Below, one piece after another: positions 11,116 through 53,579 of a stretch of DNA of 64,000 nucleotides. The notes beneath the pieces were generated by a model. It worked only from the letters and a program-made list of their open reading frames with translations, did no database searches and had not been told where the DNA came from. Each line of letters opens with the position of its first letter. Position 1 is the first letter of the stretch. The stretch is from Berghia stephanieae (Eukaryota > Mollusca > Gastropoda > Nudibranchia > Aeolidiidae), in assembly GCA_034508935.3 (NCBI GenBank), contig CM067444.1, positions 98,035,554 to 98,099,553 on the forward strand. Direction: 5' to 3'. A program made the position numbers and the translations under genes.

Positions 11116-11954
11116 TCCCTCTAAAATACATTCACGCCCCCCCCCCCTTTTTTCTCATGCCAACATTCAGAATCATGAAGGGACTAACAAACTTAAGCCC
11201 CTCCCCCTTTTGTCAATTAAAATCAGGCCATAATCATTCAAATTAAATTTAAATCATGTTATCATTCAATAAACGACTATTTTTACAACACAAAATAAAC
11301 AACATTGAAAATGATAAAAGATCTTGATGATTGGATGGTGGTGACAATAATGAGGGAGGATTCAAGTTGATGACGAAATAAATGTGAAGATGGTAATGAC
11401 GATGGCAAAGTTGATCATTACCTCGACGATGACAATAACAATGATGATGATACAATAACAATGTTGATGACGGCGACAACGATGACGATGATGATGATGA
11501 TGATGAGCGGGACTAGATGAACCATTAAATGCCATCACCAATTAGGGGTCTCTACTATAAGAATTGAAATTAAAATTACCAACAGGGCGCTACGACTAAA
11601 ATATCCTTTTGAACCTATGATTTACTTCTAACTTTCAACGGACTTTGATGATTGGTATATAATTTTATTCCTTGTTGAAGTAGTTACAATTATTATTGAA
11701 ATTATTATCACATTTTTCTAAACCTCTGAAATGAATAAACATTAACGGAATTAAGTCACAAAATACTTGAGGTGAATGTGAGATAATTAATATTGTTACA
11801 AAGATGAATAAACGAAATAATACCTTTATTTCATTCATTCATCGTAAAAAAAACACAACAAAAAACAATCTCACATTCAAGAATTTTAGGTCTCATTCTC
11901 CACTTCTTGATAATGGGAAAGTCAAAAAACTTTTACATCGCTTGTCTTTGTGAA

Positions 11955-12470
11955 TTTTGTTTAGTTTTACGGCACTTGCAACACTTGTAGGTCATTTCAG
12001 CACCAGTAGAAAGGGAGATAATAGGGGGAAAGTTGTACATATGAAGTGAAAAGCGTCAAAAGAAAAACTAATATAAAGGGGACTGTTTGAAAATGGGAAC
12101 AGAAGATTCCACGAGTAGTTCATCAGTGTGGCCATTTTGACAATACCTTAAAGTCCCATCCAGGCAAAAGCCAAGGATCCAGCTTAGAAGGATACATTCC
12201 TATATTAATACACACAGTACTATCAGTTCATCTTTAAAATATATAATAGTACAAACCAGAGAGATGATTTACAAGGGAAAATAATATATCATCTCTCACC
12301 AAAAAAAAGGGGTACTATATATCTATACATTTAACTGCCTCACCCTCAGCTAAGGACCCCAGCCAGAACCAGGAAAGATATGAGCAATGTCAAAGTAGAA
12401 CAATGATGAGAACAACTTGGAAAAGGAAAACAGATATGGGGGGATGATAGAAGACACAGCAAAAAGTGTC
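11955..12470 (+). repeat. Interspersed repeat 'AAGGGTTTTACGGCGCTTGC', diverged copy
   Basis: Starts GTTTTACGGCACTTGCAAC, contains CAGCACCAGTAGAAAGGGAG, GAGATGATTTACAAGGG and GATAGAAGACACAGCAAAAAG in the same order as the units at 9743 and 10313. Confidence 0.65.
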
Positions 12471-12619
12471 GGAGCTAAAATTCATGGTCTTCATTGTTAC
12501 TATTATATATAATCCTAATGATATGACTTAAAGCAATAGTGGTGGTGAAGAACAAATAGAAACACTTATTTAAAAAACCAGTTGACTGCCCTACTCTGTA
12601 AAGACAAGTATTTTAAAAT

Positions 12620-13075
12620 GAGACCAGAAAAACTTGTCCTTCAAATATTTTTCAATTTAAATGACCCTCATCTTGGCAAAAACTCTCAAAGGCGAGGTCC
12701 CAAGTTTGGAAAAGTGAGTGGAGCAGGCACTTATGTTGATAACAACAAGAGATGGAGTGAGTAGGAAAGTGCCAGAAGACAATAGAGAATAAAAATGTTT
12801 CGCGGCGGTGATGGGGGTTTGAACCCGCGACTTTACTGACTGGTACGACAACTCCACTTGGCCGGTGAGAGCGTGACTCTACCATGTGAGCTATCCACCG
12901 CCGCAGCGAAACCTTGTCTTCTGGTACTTTCCTACTCACTTCATCTCCTGTTGTCCCAAGTTTGAGAGTTTTTGCTAAGATGAGGGTCATTTAAATCCAT
13001 CGATATTTGAAGGACGAGTTTTCTGAACAAATTTTTTAATACATGTCTTTCCGGAGTACGGAATTTAACTGGTTA
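12620..13075. mobile_element. Nested palindrome: fold-back element around a tRNA-like core
   Basis: Outer arms: GACCAGAAAAACTTGTCCTT...GACCCTCATCTTGGCAAAAA...and the inverse AGTTTTTGCTAAGATGAGGG...GAAGGACGAGTTTTCTGAAC. Inner arms: GAGTGAGTAGGAAAGTGCCA / GTACTTTCCTACTCACTTC. Innermost: GTTTCGCGGCGGTG / CACCGCCGCAGCGAAAC, whose loop is the tRNA-like sequence. The left arm has about 55 extra bases. Other fold-back copies lack the tRNA-like core. Confidence 0.85.
12802..12904 (-). other. tRNA-like sequence with A and B box motifs
   Basis: On the minus strand it starts and ends with complementary GCGGCGG / CCGCCGC, like an acceptor stem. It has a D-arm-like TAGCTCACATGGTAGAGT (A box) and CGGGTTCAAACC (B box, T-loop TTCAAAC). 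At 103 bases it is about 30 longer than a tRNA, with an expanded middle, and the T stem pairs poorly. More likely a tRNA-derived SINE head or pseudogene than a working tRNA. Confidence 0.55.
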
Positions 13076-13398
13076 AAATATGTAACACCAATAATAAAGA
13101 AAGCAGAACAAAAAACAAAACAAAAAACAACCAAAAAATTGATCAAAATTGCAGATGACAACACTGAATGGAATCGAAACAACAAAAACAAAGTCAAAGA
13201 AGACCATTGATATCATGATCACTATCATCATCATAAAAAAAAGTGAACAGTTTGTTTGTTTTTTTCTTTAAGATGGCTAAAAGCATGTTTTTAATTTTAA
13301 TTAATTGATTAATTATTTTTAAAAAGATAACATCACACATCGAATTTTGGCACATCGTCGTCCGTTCTCTTGAATCATCAATCAGACTTTTTATCATT

Positions 13399-13645
13399 TT
13401 GACCAGAAAACTTATACGTCAAATATCTATTGATGAAAACGACCTTCAACTTGGCAAATCATCTCAATACTGAGTCATCCAAGACGTGTCAGCTTTTAGT
13501 TTTAGACTTGTCAAAAGTTGAAGGTTACCTTTAACTCTTTCGAGTTCAACCTCATGGAAAATCAAACAAATTTGTTCGATTCTCCATGGATATGAACTCG
13601 AGAGAGTTTTAACCAACTGATATTTGAAGTAATTTATTTATCTGG
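13399..13645. mobile_element. Fold-back element family, diverged copy
   Basis: GACCAGAAAACTTATACGTC at the left and ACCAACTGATATTTGAAG...TCTGGTCAAA at the right, with GACTTGTCAAAAGTTGAAG inside. Second small palindrome GTTCAACCTCATGGA / TCCATGGATATGAACTCG in the right half. Confidence 0.6.
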
Positions 13646-14046
13646 TCAAAATTTGCTTAAAACTTATTTTGCGAAATATCTGACAGAAATGAGAACTTTT
13701 GACCTCATGACTTGTCTGACGACTTTGTTGATTCCTAAGAGGTGGACAAGACTCCCCCCCCCCCCCCCCCCCTCCCCCTTTTCAGCATGCCATTCTCACC
13801 ACGACTTTTTAGAGAAGATAAATCAGTATTCACTGGATCTAGCAGTAACTACAGAACATATTAGTAGTTTAGTGAGTTTAATTTTATACATTTATCAGGC
13901 CATGGGGCACTTGAGTAAATTCAATTTTTTTGTAATTTTCATTGCCTCAGAATAAAATGATACATACATACAGAACACGAAAGGGCATTTTCATAAATTA
14001 AGAGTCGAGTATCTGCTAGAAAACGAAACTTTTGTATTTAAAAAAA

Positions 14047-14262
14047 TTGGCCAGAAAACTAGTCCTTCAAATATCAATTGATTAAAAAATGAGCCTCACC
14101 CTGTCAAAAACTCTCAAGCCTGGGACTTCAATTGATTGGATTGATAATTTTTGACAGGACGAGATTCATTTTGACCAATCTATATTTGAAATACGAGTTT
14201 TTCAGGCTAAAAAGTTTTTAATGTGTTCTTTCAAATTACTGCAGAAGGGTGACAAACTCTTT
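14047..14262. mobile_element. Fold-back element family, copy
   Basis: GGCCAGAAAACTAGTCCTTC, TCACCCTGTCAAAAACTCTC at the left; TTTTTGACAGGACGAG, ATTTGAAATACGAGTTTTTC at the right. Compact form without a tRNA-like core. Confidence 0.7.
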
Positions 14263-14294
14263 ACAAAGAGCAAGACAAAGGAGTGCTTGTTTTT

Positions 14295-14620
14295 GTTTGT
14301 TTTTAAGGGTTTTATGGGAGGTCAGGAACCCCACCCAAACAAAGGAGTGCGTCCCCTAGTAGCGACAATCCATTCCTGGGGTCATCTCTAAAGTCTTATA
14401 CAAATGACATAACAGGATCCCAACAAAAATAGAGACACTTAGATGGTTCCTAACACTATTAACTATACACAACTATATAGAAAGATAATCTATGTTGTAA
14501 AAATATCATCTTTCAGATAGACGTAGCTACATACATAAGTCAAAAATCCGAACTGCAGCCAGATATAGGCAAAAAACAAAAAGCCACAGAGAAAGGGACA
14601 GAAGGTTGAAAATACAACCT
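14295..14620 (+). repeat. Interspersed repeat 'AAGGGTTTTACGG', rearranged copy
   Basis: Begins TTTTTAAGGGTTTTATGGG and jumps to the block GGTCAGGAACCCCACCC that is normally near the far end; later blocks are diverged. Internal deletion or mosaic. Confidence 0.45.
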
Positions 14621-15099
14621 GTAATAGCCCTAACCAACCGCTCACAGTCCTGACTAAAAGGATAAATAAAAGGAATTGTTCCTATGAATGAAATTAATGA
14701 AAGAATATCATGAAGAGGTAAATATGATAAAACTATATTTAGTGTTTGACATGGAAGTATGCACAAAATTATTAATTTCACAACACTCAACATACAAAAA
14801 AATAAAATCAACACTTAAAATAAAAAAGGTTTAAACCTATCAATCTTCTTAAAATTATAACAAACAATTGAAATTATAATAAACGATGGAAATTATAACA
14901 AACGATTGAAATTATAATAGACGATGGAAATAAAATAAAACTTGTGCATCACGAATATGTTTTTTAAAAATGTCTTGTTAGTTTTGTTTGTATGAATTTT
15001 TTTACATGATAATTCAACAAGCACCTTTCAAACATATTACAGTTTTCCTTTTCCTTTCACCAATCTGTAACTATCTGATTTAACAACATGATCATGATG

Positions 15100-15117
15100 A
15101 TTACCATCATTACCACC

Positions 15118-15148
<31 letters not shown>

Positions 15149-15190
15149 CTACATTCATAATCATTATCATCATCATCATCATCATCATCT
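15100..15190. repeat. (ATC)n microsatellite
   Basis: ATC triplets with a short ACTACATTCATAATC break. Confidence 0.95.
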
Positions 15191-15352
15191 CTACCATGAC
15201 TAATCCAATTCAATATTTTAAAACCAGTCCAAATACAACCTCATCATCACTAACTTCATTGCTCCAAAAATATGATATGACTTAAAGAAAACTCATCATA
15301 GTTGCTTTTATGTACAAGGAAAGAGAGAAAGAAATAAACTAGAACATTTCAT

Positions 15353-16812
15353 ACACACACATACTTATACACATACACTTACATACACAAACAGACACAC
15401 ATACTTATACACATACACTTACATACACAAACACACACACATACTTATACACATACACTTACATACACAAACAGACACACATACTTATACACATACACTT
15501 ACATACACAAACAGACACACATACTTATACACATACACTTACATACACAAACACACACACATACTTATACACATACACTTACATACACAAACACACACAC
15601 ATACTTATACACATACACTTACATACACAAACACACACACATACTTATACACATACACTTACATACACAAACAGACACACATACTTATACACATACACTT
15701 ACATACACAAACAGACACACATACTTATACACATACACTTACATACACAAACACACACACATACTTATACACATACACTTACATACACAAACACACACAC
15801 ATACTTATACACATACACTTACATACACAAACAGACACACATACTTATACACATACACTTACATACACAAACACACACACATACTTATACACATACACTT
15901 ACATACACAAACAGACACACATACTTATACACATACACTTACATACACAAACACACACACATACTTATACACATACACTTACATACACAAACACACACAC
16001 ATACTTATACACATACACTTACATACACAAACAGACACACATACTTATACACATACACTTACATACACAAACAGACACACATACTTATACACATACACTT
16101 ACATACACAAACACACACACATACTTATACACATACACTTACATACACAAACAGACACACATACTTATACACATACACTTACATACACAAACAGACACAC
16201 ATACTTATACACATACACTTACATACACAAACACACACACATACTTATACACATACACTTACATACACAAACAGACACACATACTTATACACATACACTT
16301 ACATACACAAACAGACACACATACTTATACACATACACTTACATACACAAACACACACACATACTTATACACATACACTTACATACACAAACAGACACAC
16401 ATACTTATACACATACACTTACATACACAAACAGACACACATACTTATACACATACACTTACATACACAAACACACACACATACTTATACACATACACTT
16501 ACATACACAAACAGACACACATACTTATACACATACACTTACATACACAAACAGACACACATACTTATACACATACACTTACATACACAAACACACACAC
16601 ATACTTATACACATACACTTACATACACAAACAGACACACATACTTATACACATACACTTACATACACAAACACACACACATACTTATACACATACACTT
16701 ACATACACAAACAGACACACATACTTATACACTACACTTACATACACAAACACACACACATACTTATACACATACACTTACATACACAAACAGACACACA
16801 CACAAACACTAA
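15353..16812. repeat. 40 bp minisatellite, about 36 copies, with 120 bp higher-order pattern
   Basis: Unit of 40 bases built of ATACTTATACACATACACTT and ACATACACAAACAGACACAC. Two variants differ by one base, AAACAGACAC (G type) or AAACACACAC (C type). Order of types: G C G G C C C G G C C G C G C C, then GGC five times, then G C G C G. One unit near 16730 has a one-base loss. Sequence between units is otherwise nearly invariant. Confidence 0.95.
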
Positions 16813-17530
16813 AATTGACTGAGATCAATATGTGAACAACAATAAGTTTAGCAATCTTGAGTTTCATGTCTTGACTTTATATTCATGACGAATACCTCCT
16901 TCCTTTACAACCGCCCAAAAAATAAATAAATTATGAATGAAACGTAAAGAAAAAAAAAAAGAGGATGTTTTGAAAAAAATCAAATTCACTGTCATATTAC
17001 AACAATTACAATAGAAAACCTGAGCAAGTTTTAAAATGAAGTGTATTAAAAATGGAAGGGGAAAAAAAAGAAAAGAAAACAAACAAACCCCAAACATATA
17101 AAATACCATCTTAGTTCACACATTTCGTTTCATACCACATGACATAAAATCGTAAAATTTCCCTAGATAAATCTGAAAACTATTTCACACAATGTACGGG
17201 TGTAAGTTGACAATCCAATATATTTCTTTGTTCAAATATTTGGGTAAAATCTAATTATTTTGACAATTTATTTAACACATCAGACAGGATCGCTTTGGTG
17301 AAAAATGCACATCATTACGTCCAAAATAAAACAAAAACAAAAACAGAATTCATAAATAACGTGAAAGACATTATGAGTCAACCATTCTGAATTAATTTCT
17401 AATCTCTTAAAATAACTCATCACAGATCAGATCATCAACTGTGTAAAATAAAATTTCAAAATAGACGTTCAAAAATTCTAAATCCTCTCTGGCTGTAGCT
17501 GTACTTTGACATAACACATTTTATATCATT
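16813..17530. other. Intergenic, no gene seen
   Basis: AT-rich, no repeat family or open frame I can support. Confidence 0.5.
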
Positions 17531-17531
17531 T

Positions 17532-17690
17532 GAAACCAGAAAACGTTTTCTTGACGTCGTGATCAATCAAAATGACTTACACTCGACTTGTCAAAAAGTC
17601 ACAAGTCAAAGAGTTTTTTTTGAGGGTCGTTTTAACAGATTGATAGATGAAGTAAAAGTAAAAGTTTTCTGGCACAAAATTAGAAAAAGT
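17532..17690. mobile_element. Fold-back element family, short copy
   Basis: AACCAGAAAACGTTTTCTTG and ACACTCGACTTGTCAAAAAG at the left; GAGGGTCGTTTTAACAGATT and AAAAGTTTTCTGGC at the right. Confidence 0.6.
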
Positions 17691-18094
17691 GTTTTGTCAG
17701 TGTGCGACAGTGTGGTTTCTATAAAATTTAAAACACATTTAATGTATTGTATGTATGTATAGAATAATAAGACTATGTAGGCAATTATAAACAGCAATCT
17801 AATTTTCTTTACCTCAAAACAATAAACATTTTGACAACATCTATTTTTATACACAGTGTATAATAGCCATATTTTTTTCATACAACAAATAACATTTCAT
17901 TCCTTTATTGAGCATTTCCCCATCCTACAATATCGGGAAATAGAGAAGGAAAATAAAATGACACCAATGCAATAGAGCTATTTTGTTCATTTCACAACAA
18001 CTCTTTGTAATTGTCTCAATTGGTTCATCTTTCATTTTCCACTGTGGATCTAAACTTTGTAAACATTTTGACCAATTAAAAGCATGTATTTAAA

Positions 18095-18515
18095 ATTTGA
18101 CCAGAAAAACTTGTCCTTCAAATACCAATTGATATAAACGATCCTCATCTTGGCAGGTCCCAGGTTTGAGAGTTTTTGCCAAGATAAAGGTCATTTAACT
18201 CTTTCCTTACCGATCATTTTCAGTATTTTCCCAAAAATGGCAGGCTTGCATACCCTGCAGAAAAATAGATTTTTAAAAACTCAAACAAGCTCTCTACAAA
18301 ACAACATTATGTTCTTATTAATCAAACAAAGATCATTCTTCAAAATTGGTGATGTACAAAATAAATCTGAATAAGAAAAATGTATATTGTGTCGTAACAA
18401 ATGTGATGATTTTGCTGTAGGTGGTAAGGAAAGGATTAAATTGATCGATAATTGAAGGACGAATTTTCAGCCAATTTTTTAGACATGCCTCGACTTTCCA
18501 GAGTACGACAGTTAA
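18095..18515. mobile_element. Fold-back element split by a piggyBac-type MITE
   Basis: Left arm GACCAGAAAAACTTGTCCTT...CCTCATCTTGGCAGG, right arm CCAGGTTTGAGAGTTTTTGC...then, after the MITE, TTGATCGATAATTGAAGGAC, CAGTTAACTGGT. The centre is short, showing what the 12620 copy looks like without its tRNA-like core. Confidence 0.82.
18195..18439 (+). mobile_element. piggyBac-type MITE, copy 2, nested in a fold-back element
   Basis: TTAA CTCTTTCCTTACCG ... GGTAAGGAAAGGA TTAA. It splits the fold-back element at 18095-18515 exactly at its TTTAAAT; the empty site survives in the fold-back copy at about 12988. Clear order of insertion. Confidence 0.88.
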
Positions 18516-19681
18516 CTGGTAAAATAAAAAAGATCTTTTTTTACACTTCCCACTGATGCACACTTTTGGCAGGTAAAATTCAAATCAGTTTCCTTGGGAA
18601 AACAAAACTCACATATTATCATATTTATTAATACAATTGATATAAAAGAAATTTATCTATATGAAAATCCCTCAGATATAATTCAATATATCAAAAAATC
18701 GTAATCACTAAATTCAAGCCATTTTTTTTTTGTAACAATAATAACAAAACAAAAACAACAGTAACAATATAATATATATAACACAAAAAAGCTAAGCCAT
18801 CTTTATATAGATATCCAAGCAGCCTTGGTATTTGTGTTTGTTTTAAAAGAAAATAATAATAATAAATTAAATATCTTTCAAACTGAATCATTCAAATAGC
18901 ATCAAATCCATCCTCTATTGATTGAAAGTCACACTCCATTAGGCCTGTGAAGCTGGAATTTATCCCTGCTTCTGTACCATTGAACAGTCAGTTACAATTG
19001 CGTGCTACCCTTTGGATAGGATGCTTAAAAATTGCAAAGTACTTTCCACTAGCTCTAAAATTTAAAGGCCTAACTACCCAATCACCGCTGAGTGGAGAGA
19101 GGAAATTGTATGTAAAATGCCTTTCCTAATGGTATACACTTGGAATGTCTAACCCCTGGCTTAAACCCTTGTCTTGATTGTGTTGTAAGTTCTGGACCCT
19201 AATTCTACATACTCTGATTTTTTGGATTCACTACATATCTATTCAAATCAACATAGTATTTCTGTTTTGTTTCGTTTTAGCAAAGTTTAAAAGAGCTTGG
19301 AGTAAACATGGGTCATCTAAGTGCCAAGAAAAATAAGATGATAGGATAGATAAACGGGAGAACAGAAGTAGAAATGTACCTCTATAATATAGTCCAAAAT
19401 ATAAATCACCGTCTCTCTGTCTAAAATGAAAATATATTTGTAAGACTAACAATAGTTAATACATACAAAATATAAATTAATACATAGATAAATTGAGAGA
19501 TGATTTACAAGAAGAAAAAAAAAATGTCATCTGTCATAAAACATGTATGACAACAGTTGCCATACTCCAACGACATCCTGTAATCTCCAATACAGAATTT
19601 TCTAACACCCTTAGTGTACAAAAGTACTCAGGCCATCTAGATTGTAGGTAAACCCCAAAGGTTAGTCCCACAACACACTAC

Positions 19682-20081
19682 CATGGGTGCCAGCAGGAAG
19701 AAGTGCTGAACCCTGAAACTAAAATCTCGACACTTTGCCAAACCTGAAAATGTTCCTACTGAAAATGCGGCCTAAACTTTACTCTTATTTCATCACCGTT
19801 TTTATACCATTATTAAATGATTACACAGCAAACATATTGACACAATGAGGAAATTAATTTGATTTTAAAACCAACTTATAATTCATAGTGAAATAATCAC
19901 AGTGCAGTTGTCTCTCTCTAGGGGAGCCAAAGAACAGAGAGAGAGACAGAGAGTACCAGAGGTACTCCCTCAACATTTTTTGAAAAATTTAGTGATGGAC
20001 ACCGGCTTGGGCCCATCACTCAGCCCCCACTGAAACCGGAGGTATTTGACTTCGAGATATTGCGGAAAACTGGCACCCATG
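19682..20081. mobile_element. hAT-like MITE with 8 bp target duplication, copy A
   Basis: Ends CATGGGTGCCAG and CTGGCACCCATG form a terminal inverted repeat. It is flanked on both sides by CACACTAC (19674-19681 and 20082-20089), an exact 8 bp duplication, typical of hAT elements. 400 bases, no coding capacity. Confidence 0.88.
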
Positions 20082-20089
20082 CACACTAC

Positions 20090-21687
20090 ACAGTAGATGA
20101 TCATTGTCATCTTGTTTCAATTCCAGCAAAAAAAGAAACAGAAATTAATATCAAATACTATTATATCTCAGTAAAGGACAGTTATAGAGTATATCATGTT
20201 GCTTCAGTGTAGGAACTCTGCACTTATAAGAAACTAATTTTGTGTTTATTACACGAGTGGCAAAGTTATGGACATTAAACAAATGATAGAACCTTGTAGC
20301 ATTATTATAACCCGACAATCAACAAACCCTAACCGAATATGTTCAAATAATCCTTTCATTTCATTTGGAGCTAGAATTAAATAAAATATGTAAACAGAAA
20401 AAAAGTTAAATACCATTTTCTTTAAAGATTGATTGTCATTATAAATCTTCGAATAATATCACCATTCAATGAAGATGTTACAAATAAAACTTTGATCACA
20501 TTCACAGTCAATTATAACCACAATGAATAATAACAGCCCATCAACTATATCATGTTTTAGGTAAAAAAGCAATAACAATAAATAAAAAAAGTGTTGGAAA
20601 CATTCCTTCTAGAAAAACACAAAAACCAGTCAATTGCTTCCTCTTGAAACACTCTTCCATACCTTTTTCAACGGTTTGTCCTTCAAATTTAGCAACATTT
20701 TTTTTTCATGATAAAAATTCAATGACATAATATGGAAAAGACAGTCACCAAACTATGGAAACAAAATAAAGTCCAGTGCTAAAACAATCAGAAGCTTTGA
20801 CAGTGATAAAAGAATCAACACTTAATGAAAAAAATAAATCGTTATGCACTACAAAATTATCAGAGAAAAAAAAAGACGAGAAAACGATTGTTGAGCCAGA
20901 TAGGAAAAGAGAAGACAATTAGGACGTCAACAAAATACATGTGAATAATCAATACATTTAAGTATAACCACAGACTGGCTAATTGATAATTAATTAAGAG
21001 GGAAATGAAGAAAAAGAGAGGGAAATTGCACCAAATCAAAGACCCTTGATTATTATGGCAACACAAATTCTTTCAATTTCATAAGGCTAAGAAGGATCTC
21101 TATCAGATATGAGTCATAATGATTATGACATACATTACAGGCAGTCAAACCATTTATGACATAAATTGCAGTCAGTCATGTCCACTATGACATAAATTGC
21201 AGTCAGTCATGTCCACTATGACATAAATTGCAGTCGGTCATGCCGTCTGTAACATAAATTACAGTCAGTCATACCCACTATGACATAAATTACAGTCAGT
21301 CATACCCACTATGACATAAATTACAGTCGGTCATAGCCACTATGACATAAATTGCAGTCAGTCATTGCCACTATGACATAAATTGCAGTCAGTCATAGCC
21401 ACTATGACATAAATTGCACTGTCAACCATGGAATCCTGGACCCAAACGGTAAGAGCTCGACACATTATCGTGTCACCCACCCAGCAACTCGTGACTTGTA
21501 CAGCAAATCCATCAAATCACCATCTCACCTTGACTTTCACTATAATTTGGTATCAGAAATACGTTTATGGCACCTAACACCATCCCTTTTCACAAGGCAG
21601 CTTTCTTTCAGGGACGACGATGATTTCAATATTCCGATATTTCAACCTCAATAAAATAAATTATAAATAATCTTATTTCTTTTGCCC
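20090..21687 (-). other. NF1 3' flank / probable 3' UTR
   Basis: Downstream of the NF1 stop on the minus strand. AT-rich, with no open frame I can support. It contains a 31 bp minisatellite (21115-21420). I could not pin a single convincing poly(A) site. Confidence 0.4.
21115..21420. repeat. 31 bp minisatellite, about 10 copies
   Basis: Unit contains TATGACATAAATTGCAGTCA followed by GTCATGYCCAC. The spacing of 31 is exact over several units. It lies some 270-570 bases past the NF1 stop, so it may be transcribed in the 3' UTR. Confidence 0.92.
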
Positions 21688-51978
<30,291 letters not shown>

Positions 51979-51984
51979 CTGGAA

Positions 51985-52215
51985 CACGTAACGGGAGTTT
52001 GGTGGGAAGGGGAGATTACCAAACAGAAAAATAACCAATGAGAATTTGGTGGGAAGGGGAGATTTTCACACAGAAAAATAACTAATGAGAATTTGGTGGG
52101 AAGGGGAGATTATCAAACAGAAAAATAACTAATGAGAATTTGATGGGAAGGGGAGATTATCAAACAGAAAAATAACTAATGAGAATTTGGTGGGAAGGGG
52201 AGAGTATCAAACAAA
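51985..52215. repeat. About 47 bp tandem repeat, 5 copies, before exon A acceptor
   Basis: Unit GAATTTGGTGGGAAGGGGAG then ATTATCAAACAGAAAAATAA and CTAATGA. Begins within ten bases of the exon A acceptor. Confidence 0.9.
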
Positions 52216-52765
52216 AAAATAACATCTATTTAATATCAGGGGATTGAAAAGTATATAGTCTTGGGGTCTCTGGATTCTTCATACAGTTAGTTGTTGTTCT
52301 TTCTCCTTTGGTTGAATTATTCTTAACAGTTTTCTCATAATTTAAAAACACTTTCCCAACATCTAGTTTAGACATAAAAATTCACACTTTGTTTTTCTGA
52401 TGTTCATTTTATATACTTTTAACATCCCTATTATAACAAGAGCCTTATTTCTTATTGTCAACAAGATAAAATTTATTAAAACCCTGAATTTTCTTTATAT
52501 ATTAACAGAGCGCCATAACAAGATTTCAAAATTGCGGCTTTTATGCTCCATTTATCATGATTAATTTTTTATCATTAATAAATAATAATTACTTCCATTC
52601 ACCCATTTCATTTCATATTTCACTGCATTTTATAATATGAAATATATTCACTTTCATCACAAAAGTAATCACAAAAATAAGTGACCCATCCTCTAAAAAC
52701 AGTATTATGCCAGGGTGATATTGATGTGCAAAATTGAATTAATTGACAAAGATAAGAAAGTTGGG

Positions 52766-53026
52766 TTAACCCTCGACTTACCAGTCATTTTCAGGATTTT
52801 CCCCAAAACTTCACACCCAACTAACACAAAAATAAATTTTTTATCTCTCAAACACAATAGCAGTAAGTTCTTGCGATACATAATTTCTTTAGCAAAACAT
52901 GCTATACAACACACTGTTTATTTAAAAAAATTTTTTTTGATGTATAAGAGGAATTTGAATAAGAAAAATGTTGGTTGTATCGTAACGAATGTGACGATTT
53001 TCCTATAGTTGGTAAGGAGAGGGTGA
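52766..53026 (+). mobile_element. piggyBac-type MITE, copy 4
   Basis: Left end TTAACCCTCGACTTACCAG; right end GGTAAGGAGAGGGTGAA, with the right TTAA mutated. Body as in the other copies, including TTGGTTGTATCGTAACGAA. Confidence 0.82.
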
Positions 53027-53218
53027 AGTACAACTATTCGGAATTATTTTTTTTTTAATTGTAAAAACATTTAATACATGAAACATGAAATTCATAACCA
53101 AAGACTCCAAATGTATAAATCACTTCAAAAAATGAGCTCCATAACTTAAAATATGAATTTGATGAATAAGTCATTAATTGATATATTTTTGATTGTTTAT
53201 GACGTAAATGATGATCTT

Positions 53219-53219
<1 letters not shown>

Positions 53220-53259
<40 letters not shown>

Positions 53260-53262
53260 GAT
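53220..53262. repeat. (AAT)n microsatellite
   Basis: About 14 AAT units. Confidence 0.92.
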
Positions 53263-53359
53263 CTTTATGTCCATAAATATGGCAATTTGTCATTTAGTTA
53301 CACTTGTTAATAACGTTAAACGATAACTGTAACATTGAACAAATATTTCACTCCTACTT

Positions 53360-53388
53360 ATTTTCTCTCTCTCATTCTCTCTCTCTCT

Positions 53389-53437
<49 letters not shown>

Positions 53438-53445
53438 TCTCTTTC
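53360..53445. repeat. (CT)n microsatellite
   Basis: CT dinucleotides with short breaks. Confidence 0.93.
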
Positions 53446-53579
53446 TTTCACACGTGCGATATACACAACATAAACATATTCATTTCGTTTCCAATTTGTT
53501 ACGATTGTGGCAATTCGACACCAAAAATTATCATCATTATCAATTGGTCAGTTAATCTTACATTAAATAAATTAACCAG

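Noticed and set aside
12802-12904. Functional tRNA gene
   Set aside because: Too long, poor T stem and no clear anticodon arm; kept only as a tRNA-like sequence.
12652-12990. 112-codon minus-strand frame
   Set aside because: It runs across the arms and centre of the nested palindrome.
15353-16812. CRISPR-like regular repeats
   Set aside because: Units are directly head to tail with no unique spacers, in a eukaryotic genome: a minisatellite.
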